DNA from: an uncultured Desulfatitalea sp.
Lineage (GTDB): Bacteria > Desulfobacterota > Desulfobacteria > Desulfobacterales > Desulfosarcinaceae
NCBI GenBank assembly: GCA_937868765.1
Contig: CALMNL010000004.1
Location: 1,438,749 to 1,502,748, forward strand
DNA: 64,000 nt
Reading direction: 5' to 3'
The translations under genes were made by a program, and so were the position numbers. Numbering within the stretch: the stretch's first letter is position 1; every line of letters starts with the position of its first letter. The notes below the pieces were generated by a model, which had not been told where the DNA came from, made no database searches, and worked only from the letters and a program-made list of their open reading frames with translations. Positions 55,749-64,000 of the stretch are shown in pieces.

Positions 55749-55765
55749 GGTCCAGATCCTCCTTT

Positions 55766-57040
55766 TCAGGCTGCCGCCATTGGCTGGGTTGAGGGTTGCG
55801 CGGTCAAGGCGAACTGGCACTCCAGGTAATCGAGCAATTGCTCCCAGAAGCGGCCCGCGTACAGAATCTCCAGGCCGTAGATCAGGCCGGCGCGCCAGCA
55901 CAGGCGCGCTTTGACCAGCACGGACTTGCCTTCGGCCACCTTGATCTTGAACACCGGCGCGGCATCCATGGCCAGCTCGGCGTCGGCGCGCACCCGCAGG
56001 CCGCTGCGCGAGGCATCCAGGACAGTCAGGGGCACGGGATTTTGGGGACCGGTGTGGAGCATGCCGGCGCACGACACTTCGTAACGGCGGTTGCGTCGGG
56101 CGTTTTCATGGGGGATGGCCCACATGGGCGGCCACACGGCGGCGTAGTCGCTCTCCAGATAGATGCTGCGCAGGGTCTTGATCTGGTGTTCATTGAACCG
56201 GCAGAAGCTGTCGGTGCACTGGTTGAAGAAGAAATCGAGCAGCCCGGGGGTCATCACCGGGTCGCTCACCGTGTAGAAGGGGCGGTCGGGGAAGCACATC
56301 TGCCGGCGTTCGGCCTCGCTGAAGCCGCCGAAGAACAAATGGTAGATGCTCTTGTGGGCGGGCTGTCCGGCATAGGCCGCGTGCCAGATGTCGGCCGCCC
56401 TTCTCAATTCGAGGGTGGCGCAGACCGCCGGCGCATCATTGGCGAAGGCATAGTGCTTGAGGGCCGAGCGGTGCAGGGGTTCGAAGCACAGCACCGACTC
56501 ATAGAGCGTGATGCGATCGGGGTTGACCACGATCACGAAACGGTCCAGGCCGAAATAGTCGAGGCTGTAGTGCACCATGTATTTGAACAGGTAGAACATC
56601 ACTTCGCCCGAGCGGCCGCGAAAGTCGGGGCGGATGGCCAGGGAGGAGACTTCACCCAGGCGCTCGCCCTTTTCGCGGAAGCGGGTGAGATCCATCACCT
56701 GGTCGGTGGGCAGCCCGAAGGGGCCGTCCCGGATGATCGAGATGGTGGCGATCACCTGGCCCTGGTGCTTGGCCACCAGCGTGGTGGTGGAGGGCAGGGC
56801 GTGGTAATCGGTGATGCGGCGCCGGCTGGCGTGGGGTTTGCTGAAGCCTTCCTTCACATAGGCTTCGTGCAGGATGTGAAAGGCCTGATCCAAATCCTCC
56901 TGGGTCTTGGCGATTTCGAAGCAGAGATCTTCGGGCAGCGGCGGTATGAAAAGGCGCGACCGGAAGAAATGGTCGCGCAGGGATTTGGGCAGGTAACGCA
57001 ACAATGAAAATAATTTTTTGCGGATGCGTCTCAGGTTCAT
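55766..57040 (-). CDS. FeeM-like N-acyl amino acid synthase fused to PilZ
   Basis: A 424-aa fusion. Residues ~40-215 are a GNAT-fold N-acyl amino acid synthase of the FeeM type (DLDQAFHILHEAYVKEGF, YHALPSTTTLVAKHQGQVIA, LGEVSSLAIRPDFRGR, YFGLDRFVIVVNPDRITLYE). After a linker, ~310-410 is a PilZ domain with both c-di-GMP motifs intact: RxxxR at 315-319 and DASRSG at 342-347. FeeM enzymes join long acyl chains from ACP to amino acids. c-di-GMP binding would thus control acyl-amide synthesis (inference). GGAGAGG is 6 nt before the ATG at 57040. First gene of the four-gene operon. Confidence 0.88.
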   Translation of the reverse strand: MNLRRIRKKLFSLLRYLPKSLRDHFFRSRLFIPPLPEDLCFEIAKTQEDLDQAFHILHEAYVKEGFSKPHASRRRITDYHALPSTTTLVAKHQGQVIATISIIRDGPFGLPTDQVMDLTRFREKGERLGEVSSLAIRPDFRGRSGEVMFYLFKYMVHYSLDYFGLDRFVIVVNPDRITLYESVLCFEPLHRSALKHYAFANDAPAVCATLELRRAADIWHAAYAGQPAHKSIYHLFFGGFSEAERRQMCFPDRPFYTVSDPVMTPGLLDFFFNQCTDSFCRFNEHQIKTLRSIYLESDYAAVWPPMWAIPHENARRNRRYEVSCAGMLHTGPQNPVPLTVLDASRSGLRVRADAELAMDAAPVFKIKVAEGKSVLVKARLCWRAGLIYGLEILYAGRFWEQLLDYLECQFALTAQPSTQPMAAA

Positions 57041-57257
57041 GTTGTACCTCTCCTGTGGCTTGGGGTGGTCGGGACGGAACAAAGGGCGCTGAGAGCATCG
57101 AGTGTGAGGTCCGCCGACGCATGGCTATGCTAAAAGCATGCCGAAAGACCTAACTGTTTGCAATGTAATGGGATTGCTTCCGGTGGGATGTATGAAGGAT
57201 GCCGGCCCGGGGCCGCTGGAGGTCCCGAGTGTCAAATTTCCGTCCGGCCCATGCCGA

Positions 57258-57276
57258 GGCATTGATAGTCAATGCC
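57258..57276 (-). terminator. Short perfect hairpin after the YkgJ-like gene
   Basis: GGCATTGA, loop TAG, TCAATGCC. It lies 24 nt beyond the stop of the YkgJ-like gene. No T-run follows on the minus strand, so terminator function is uncertain. Confidence 0.35.
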
Positions 57277-57299
57277 GGATGCTACACTTGGGTTGGGTG

Positions 57300-58004
57300 T
57301 TACACCGATGGCTCGGCCGCATTCCGGCAGCAGCGCTGCACGGCCCGGGCCAGCGGCAGCAGCCGGTCGCGCAGCTCGGGCGGGATCATCAGCGCCGGAA
57401 TGGCGTGGTGCGGGGCGAGCAGCGGCGGCACGGCGGCGGGCCGGCCGGACGCATAGGCGGAGAAGACCGCCGGTTGACGGAGAAAAAGCAGCACGTCCAC
57501 CAGGTTGCCCGAGGCGCCGGCCGGGTCCAGGGCTTCGACGAACTGCATCAGCAGGTGGTTGGCGCAGAGGATCTCGTCGGGCATGTCGGCGGCCCCGCCC
57601 TGGATGCAGCGTTCGCGGGACACCATGGCGCGGCAGGCCAGGGGCCGCACGGGGTAGATGGTGCAGCATTGCCCTTCGAGCAGCGGGCAGGGCCCTGCTT
57701 CGGGATCGGCCGCCTCTTCGGGAACCGGTGCGCCCTGGAGGCACAGGGCCGCCATGCGGTTGATGGTCAGCCTGGGCTGAAAGCGGGGCCGCCGGGCCGC
57801 GGCCGAAAGGGCCTCCACGGGCGCGGGCCGGCCCTGGCCCTCCCAGTGGCGGAGGATGAGCAGCGCTTCGAGGGTGGTGAGGGTCACGTTGGCCGTGCAG
57901 CACAGGGCGCACCCCTGTTGGCAGGCCAGTGCGAAGGGGGCGCCGTATTCGGCGTGCAGGCCGTAGAACCTTTCCAGCACTGCCAGGCGTTTATCCATAT
58001 CCAT
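57300..58004 (-). CDS. YkgJ-family cysteine cluster protein
   Basis: A 234-aa protein of the YkgJ/CxxCxxCC family. Cysteines are arranged as CQQGCALCC near the start, CPLLEGQCCTIYPVRPLACR in the middle (the family's core), and single Cys further on. They probably bind zinc or an iron-sulfur centre. ATG at 58004 is preferred, with AAGGAAA about 7 nt upstream; a further ATG at 58040 has no ribosome site. Divergent from the DUF362 gene. The function is not known. Confidence 0.82.
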   Translation of the reverse strand: MDMDKRLAVLERFYGLHAEYGAPFALACQQGCALCCTANVTLTTLEALLILRHWEGQGRPAPVEALSAAARRPRFQPRLTINRMAALCLQGAPVPEEAADPEAGPCPLLEGQCCTIYPVRPLACRAMVSRERCIQGGAADMPDEILCANHLLMQFVEALDPAGASGNLVDVLLFLRQPAVFSAYASGRPAAVPPLLAPHHAIPALMIPPELRDRLLPLARAVQRCCRNAAEPSV

Positions 58005-58110
58005 GACGGTTTCCTTGACTTTTTCGCTTTGCACTTTCATCTTTGGGCTTTACACGGTTTTCCGGCCGGATTAGGAGGGATCATCCGCAACCCAAGCCAG
58101 GAGGTACGCC

Positions 58111-59223
58111 ATGCCCAGCCCCGTCTTCTTTATCGACTTTCGCGCCGATGTGCAAACCAACACCATGGCCAAGCTGACACAGCTGATGCGTCAAACCGGC
58201 CTGGAAACCGTCGTGCGGCCGCGCGACCTGGTGGCCATCAAGCTGCATTTCGGCGAGATGGGCAATACCGCCTTCATCCGGCCCATCTACCTGCGCACCA
58301 TGGCGGCGGCCATCAAGCAGGCCGGCGGCGTGCCGTTTCTCACCGACGCCAACACCCTCTACGCCGGCACCCGCTCGGATGCCCCCCACCACCTCACCAC
58401 CGCCATCCACAACGGCTTCGCCTATGCCGTGGTCGAGGCGCCCCTGGTGATCGCCGACGGCTTGCGCGGCAACACCGAGACGGCGGTTCCCGTGCCCGGA
58501 GGCCGGCATTTCCAGCAGGCCTGGATCGGCCGGGAGATCATGGCGGCCGACACCCTGATCTCGGTGGCCCACTTCAAGGGGCATGAGTTGTCGGGGTTCG
58601 GCGGTACGCTGAAAAACGTAGGGATGGGGGGCGCCTCGCGCAAAGGCAAGCTGGCCATGCACTCCACGGTATCGCCCCAGGTCAAGGCCGAAAACTGCGT
58701 GGGCTGCGGCGAATGCGTGGAGCACTGTTCCCAGCACGCCCTGGCCCTGGTGGACGAAAAGGCGATCATCGACACCGGACGCTGCATCGGGTGCGGCGAG
58801 TGCATCCTGATGTGCAGCAACAAGGCCATCGAGATCGCCTGGGACCAGGAGATCCCACGCTTCCTGGAAGGCATGATGGAGTATGCGGCGGCCGTGATCC
58901 TGGCCAAGCCGGGCAAGTCGCTCTTCGTCAACTTCATCACCGACGTGTCGCCGGCCTGCGACTGCTACGCGGCCAGCGACGCGCCCATCGTCAAAAACAT
59001 CGGCGTGCTGGCCTCCACCGACCCGGTGGCCATCGACCAGGCCTCGGCCGACCTGGTCAATGCCGAACCGGCCCTGGCCAACTGCACCCTCACCACCCAC
59101 ACCGGCCCGGGCGAAGACAAGTTCAAGGGGCTCTACCCGGCAGTGGACTGGCCTCTGCAGCTGGCCTATGCCGAAAAGCTGGGCCTGGGCTCGCGGCAGT
59201 ACGAGCTGCGCAAGGTGGGATAG
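58111..59223 (+). CDS. DUF362 protein with two 4Fe-4S clusters
   Basis: A 370-aa protein. The DUF362 parts (VAIKLHFGEMGNTAFIRPIY, TDANTLYAGTRSDAPHHL, SVAHFKGHELSGFGGTLKNV, IGVLASTDPVAIDQASADLV) are split by a ferredoxin-like insert at ~190-250 with CVGCGECVEHCSQHA and CIGCGECILMCSNKA, i.e. two CxxCxxCxxxC clusters. Such proteins are common in anaerobes, with an unclear redox role. AGGAGG 7 nt before the ATG. Six nt separate it from the SLC13 permease gene, so they are one transcript. Confidence 0.92.
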   Translation: MPSPVFFIDFRADVQTNTMAKLTQLMRQTGLETVVRPRDLVAIKLHFGEMGNTAFIRPIYLRTMAAAIKQAGGVPFLTDANTLYAGTRSDAPHHLTTAIHNGFAYAVVEAPLVIADGLRGNTETAVPVPGGRHFQQAWIGREIMAADTLISVAHFKGHELSGFGGTLKNVGMGGASRKGKLAMHSTVSPQVKAENCVGCGECVEHCSQHALALVDEKAIIDTGRCIGCGECILMCSNKAIEIAWDQEIPRFLEGMMEYAAAVILAKPGKSLFVNFITDVSPACDCYAASDAPIVKNIGVLASTDPVAIDQASADLVNAEPALANCTLTTHTGPGEDKFKGLYPAVDWPLQLAYAEKLGLGSRQYELRKVG

Positions 59224-59229
59224 CGACCG

Positions 59230-61002
59230 ATGGAGATCATGCTGGTCACGCTGCTGCTGGCCGTCACCCTGGTATTGCTCATCGGCGAGTGGCTGCCCAT
59301 CGACCTGGTGGCCATCGGTCTGATGGTGGCCCTGATGGTCACCGGCCTGTTGAAGCCCGCCGAGGCGGTGGCCGGCTTCGCCAATCCGGCCGTGGTCACC
59401 GTGGGAGCCATGTTCCTGGTCAGTCAGGGCATGGCGCGCACCGGCGCGGTGGAGATCCTCGGCCGTCGGGTGATGGCCCTGACCCGGGGCCGGGTGCGCC
59501 TGGCGCTGCTGGTGGTGGTCGTCATCGTGGGGCTCTCCTCGGCCTTCATCAACAACACGCCGGTGGTGGTGCTGTTCATCCCGGTGATGCTGGGCATGGG
59601 GTGCCGGCTGGGCGTCAGTCCCTCCAAATTCCTGATCCCGATCTCCTATGCCTCGATTCTGGGCGGCACCTGCACCCTCATCGGCACCTCCACCAACATC
59701 ATCGTCAGCGATCTTTCCGCCCAGCTGGGCTACGGCCGCCTGAGCATGTTCGAGGTGGCCCGCGTGGGGCTGCCCCTGGCCCTGGCCGGTCTTGGGATCA
59801 TCCTGATGGCGGCACCCCGCTGGCTGCCGGATGTGGCCAACCCCACCTGCGAGCTGGAAAACCAGCCCCGGCGGCGCTACCTGGCCGAAATGGTGGTTCC
59901 CCGGGGCAGCCGCCTGGTGGGCGCCAACCCCTGCACCGATCTGAACGCTAAATATCCGGGCATCGAGGTGCTCGAACTGATCCGCTACACCCACATCTTC
60001 CATCCCTGCCGGGATCGGGTGACCATCGCGCCCGACGACCGGCTGCTGGTCAAAGGCAGCCCCAACGAACTGACCCATATCCTGCAAGGCAAGGCGGTGG
60101 AGCTGCCCCCCATGGCCAAGGAGCTGAGCTTCGGCGGGCCGGCCGAGACCCTGGTGGTGGAGTTGATCATCCCGCCCCAGTCCGAGCTGCTGGGCCAGGT
60201 GCTGGGCGAAACCGATCTTATGCGCGACGAGGACCTGCACATCGTGGCCATCGAGCGCAGCGGCCTGCACTATACCGAAAAGCAGATCAAGGACATCCGC
60301 CTGCGCATCGGCGACATCCTGCTGGTGTGGTGCCGCGCCGACCGCATCGGCAAGTTCCGCCACCGATCCGACTGGATCGTGGTCGAAGACGTTCACGAGG
60401 AGATCGTGCACCAGCGCCGGGCGCCCCTGGCCGCCGGCATCTTCGCCGCCATGGTGGCCGCGGCCGCCTCGAGCCTGGTCGATATCATGACGGCGGCCCT
60501 GGGCGCCGTCTTTTTGATGGTGCTCTCCGGCTGCCTGCCCCTCAAAGAGGCCTACCGCGCCCTGCAGAGCCACGTGCTGCTGCTCATCGTGGCCACCATC
60601 GCCCTGGGCACGGCCATGACCACCACCGGCGCCAGCCGCTATTATGCCGAGCTGTTCCTGGGCCTGCTCAACGGCTGGTCGCCGCACATGGTCCTGCTGG
60701 GCATCCTGGTGCTCACCAGCCTGTGCACCCATGTGATGAGCAACAATGCCACCGCCGTGCTGCTGCTGCCCATCGCCGTCTCCACGGCGCTGGGGCTGGG
60801 GGTCGATCCCAAACCATTCATCATGGCCGTGCTGTTCGGCGCCAGCGCCAGCTTCGCCACTCCCATCGGCTACCAGACCAACCTGCTGGTCTACGGCCCG
60901 GGCGGTTACCGCTTCAGCGATTACCTCAAGCTGGGTATCCCCCTGAATCTGCTGGTGGTCGGCGGCGCCAGCCTGCTGATCCCGCACGTCTGGCCGTTGT
61001 AA
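59230..61002 (+). CDS. SLC13-family permease with two TrkA-C domains
   Basis: A 590-aa inner-membrane transporter of the DASS/CitMHS type: about five TM helices, then two RCK_C/TrkA-C domains at ~205-290 and ~300-385 in the cytoplasmic middle, then six or seven more TM helices. Family motifs: SSAFINNTPVVVLFIPVMLG with TSTNIIVSDL in the first half, and CTHVMSNNATAVLLLPIAVS with SASFATPIGYQTNLLVYGPG in the second, repeating the SNT pattern. It likely moves a dicarboxylate, sulfate or similar anion with Na+. It follows the DUF362 gene by 6 nt. Confidence 0.92.
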   Translation: MEIMLVTLLLAVTLVLLIGEWLPIDLVAIGLMVALMVTGLLKPAEAVAGFANPAVVTVGAMFLVSQGMARTGAVEILGRRVMALTRGRVRLALLVVVVIVGLSSAFINNTPVVVLFIPVMLGMGCRLGVSPSKFLIPISYASILGGTCTLIGTSTNIIVSDLSAQLGYGRLSMFEVARVGLPLALAGLGIILMAAPRWLPDVANPTCELENQPRRRYLAEMVVPRGSRLVGANPCTDLNAKYPGIEVLELIRYTHIFHPCRDRVTIAPDDRLLVKGSPNELTHILQGKAVELPPMAKELSFGGPAETLVVELIIPPQSELLGQVLGETDLMRDEDLHIVAIERSGLHYTEKQIKDIRLRIGDILLVWCRADRIGKFRHRSDWIVVEDVHEEIVHQRRAPLAAGIFAAMVAAAASSLVDIMTAALGAVFLMVLSGCLPLKEAYRALQSHVLLLIVATIALGTAMTTTGASRYYAELFLGLLNGWSPHMVLLGILVLTSLCTHVMSNNATAVLLLPIAVSTALGLGVDPKPFIMAVLFGASASFATPIGYQTNLLVYGPGGYRFSDYLKLGIPLNLLVVGGASLLIPHVWPL

Positions 61003-61029
61003 CAAACCAACAACTCAACAAATCCTGTG

Positions 61030-61049
61030 GACATCTGATATCAAATGTC
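61030..61049. promoter_or_regulatory. 20-bp near-perfect palindrome upstream of typA
   Basis: GACATCTGATATCAAATGTC has one mismatched pair in ten. It lies 28 nt after the permease stop and 78 nt before typA. It could be an operator for typA or a weak terminator of the permease transcript; nothing in the sequence decides. Confidence 0.35.
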
Positions 61050-61126
61050 ATAGTTTGCCCGGTTACCAAAAAATTAAGAGGTGGTTTCAGATTTAAGCCG
61101 CCTTCTTTAAGGAGAGTCCGTTTTCC

Positions 61127-62968
<1,842 letters not shown>

Positions 62969-63015
62969 AACGAATTTTCGTTTGACTTTTCCTGTGCGCA
63001 TGCCCCAATAAGAGC

Positions 63016-63624
63016 ATGTCTCCGGATGCTTACCTCGCCTGCCATCACTGTGATCTGCTCCAGCGGCGACCCTCTCTGCCACCCAACGGCGTGGCGGTCT
63101 GCGCCCGCTGCGGCGCATTCCTATGCCGCGACCGGCGCAACAGCCTGGATCGCACGCTGGCGCTGGCGGTGAGCGGCATCATCTTTTTCATCATCGCCAA
63201 CAGTTATCCCTTCCTGTCGCTGAACATCGAAGGCCAGACGCAGGAGACCCGCCTGACCAGCGGCATCTTCGTCTTCTTCCAGGAGGGCATGCCCTGGATG
63301 GGGATTCTGGTGCTGGTCACGGGGATCGTCTTTCCCCTTCTGGAGTTGTTGGGCCTGATCTATGTGCTGCTGCCCCTCAAGGTCGGGCGCATATCCTGGA
63401 AAACGGCCGCCGTATTCCGCCTGATCCGGTCTCTGCAGCCGTGGGGCATGACCGAAGTCTTTCTACTGGGCATCCTGGTGTCCATCGTCAAACTCGCCAG
63501 CATGGCCACCATCATACCCGGCATTGCCCTGTACGCCTTTCTGGTTCTGATCTTCATGGTGGCGGCCACCACCGCTTCTCTGAACCCGGAGCTCATATGG
63601 GAACGGCTGAACCCCGAAAATTGA
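63016..63624 (+). CDS. PqiA-domain membrane protein (first of pair)
   Basis: A 202-aa protein of the paraquat-inducible protein A family: N-terminal zinc-ribbon-like CHHCDLLQRRPSLPPNGVAV then CARC, followed by four TM helices (~50-190) including IFFIIANSYPFLSLNIEGQ, the PqiA signature. E. coli PqiA has two such halves in one chain; here each half is its own gene. PqiA/YebS serve MCE-type lipid transport between membranes. It overlaps the next gene by 28 nt. Confidence 0.9.
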   Translation: MSPDAYLACHHCDLLQRRPSLPPNGVAVCARCGAFLCRDRRNSLDRTLALAVSGIIFFIIANSYPFLSLNIEGQTQETRLTSGIFVFFQEGMPWMGILVLVTGIVFPLLELLGLIYVLLPLKVGRISWKTAAVFRLIRSLQPWGMTEVFLLGILVSIVKLASMATIIPGIALYAFLVLIFMVAATTASLNPELIWERLNPEN

Positions 63625-64000
63625 ACACCATCGATCTCCGGGTGCCGACCACCGCGGCCCGGGCCGGCGTGGTCGCCTGCCATCATTGCGGCCTGCTCAG
63701 CCGCTTTCGTGTCGGCCCCCGGCTGCTTTGCCCGCGATGCGGCGGGGCGCTGCACCTGCGCAAGCCCAACAGCGAAGCCCGTACCTGGGCCCTGGTGATA
63801 GCGGCCATTCTCTTTTATATCCCGGCCAACGTGTACCCGGTCACCCATACCACCTATCTCGGCAGCACCCAGTCCGATACGATTCTCAGCGGGGTGTACT
63901 ACTTCATCACCACGGGCAGTTGGTACATCGCTCTGATCATTTTCGTGGCCAGCATCGTCGTGCCGGCCCTCAAGATCGTGGCCCTGGTCTTTCTGCTCGT
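63597..64000 (+). CDS. PqiA-domain membrane protein (second of pair, partial)
   Basis: The frame starts with ATG at 63597 inside the end of the previous gene and runs off the window at 64000, about 134 codons seen. It has a second zinc-ribbon, CHHCGLLSRFRVG then CPRCGGAL, and the PqiA TM signature IAAILFYIPANVYPVTHTTY. It is the second PqiA half of the pair. An MCE-domain pqiB-like gene would be expected next, outside the window. Confidence 0.88.
   Translation, partial: MGTAEPRKLNTIDLRVPTTAARAGVVACHHCGLLSRFRVGPRLLCPRCGGALHLRKPNSEARTWALVIAAILFYIPANVYPVTHTTYLGSTQSDTILSGVYYFITTGSWYIALIIFVASIVVPALKIVALVFLL

Overview
This window is GC-rich bacterial chromosome packed with genes on both strands, with no rRNA, tRNA or CRISPR seen. 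The gene content (thiolase, 3-hydroxyacyl-CoA dehydrogenase and acyl-CoA dehydrogenase, a Liv-type ABC importer with acyl-CoA ligase, many PAS/HisKA kinases, YfiR, FeeM-like acyltransferase, DUF362 ferredoxin-like protein) suggests a Desulfobacterota-type (deltaproteobacterial) anaerobe. That placement is inference from gene repertoire only; no sulfate-reduction marker lies here.

Layout. 0.1-5.3 kb (minus): outer-membrane sensing locus with a TonB-dependent receptor broken by an in-frame TAG, a stub of a second receptor, a YfiR protein and a CHASE8-HAMP hybrid histidine kinase. 5.5-9.1 kb (minus): SMP-30/strictosidine-synthase-like protein, hisI, hisG, aminotransferase. 9.2-11.2 kb: another sensor kinase, divergent from a class A penicillin-binding protein. 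13.9-18.5 kb (plus): acetyl-CoA acetyltransferase, 3-hydroxybutyryl-CoA dehydrogenase, two small envelope proteins, an XRE-cupin regulator and an acyl-CoA dehydrogenase, forming most of a C4 beta-oxidation set without a crotonase. 18.6-21.8 kb: NmrA-like protein, MATE exporter, YdjM-like membrane protein.

21.9-24.1 kb is an AT-richer island: a 140-bp nested palindrome, then small plus-strand genes (including an aquaporin) separated by attC-like imperfect hairpins. It looks like an integron cassette cluster with no integrase in view. 24.2-27.9 kb holds an SMP-30 lactonase, a lytic transglycosylase and an alpha/beta hydrolase. 27.9-36.7 kb (minus) is one catabolic operon: Liv-type importer, SDR, acyl-CoA ligase and an HpaB/AbfD-family flavoprotein, divergent from an XRE-cupin regulator with a 14-bp palindrome between them.

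Two operons stand out as possible undescribed systems. (1) 37.9-46.2 kb (minus), eight tightly coupled genes: CDP-alcohol phosphotransferase, flippase-like membrane protein, RibD-C reductase, MDR dehydrogenase, PTPS/QueD-like protein with the catalytic Cys replaced by Glu, GT4 glycosyltransferase, methyltransferase, membrane sulfatase-like phosphotransferase. This reads as synthesis and export of a pterin- or pyrimidine-derived, glycosylated and possibly lipid-linked product. (2) 51.7-57.0 kb (minus), four genes: FeeM-like N-acyl amino acid synthase fused to PilZ with intact c-di-GMP motifs, PP-loop amidotransferase-like protein, acyl-AMP ligase, and acyl reductase-like SDR. This suggests c-di-GMP-controlled production of a fatty-acyl amide. 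Between them lie an alpha/beta hydrolase, a ~177-bp intergenic hairpin repeat, a double-ACT protein, an EI24/CysZ-like protein and a hybrid kinase.

57.3-64 kb: YkgJ cysteine-cluster protein, DUF362 4Fe-4S protein, SLC13 permease with TrkA-C domains, typA, and two PqiA-like proteins, the second cut by the window end.
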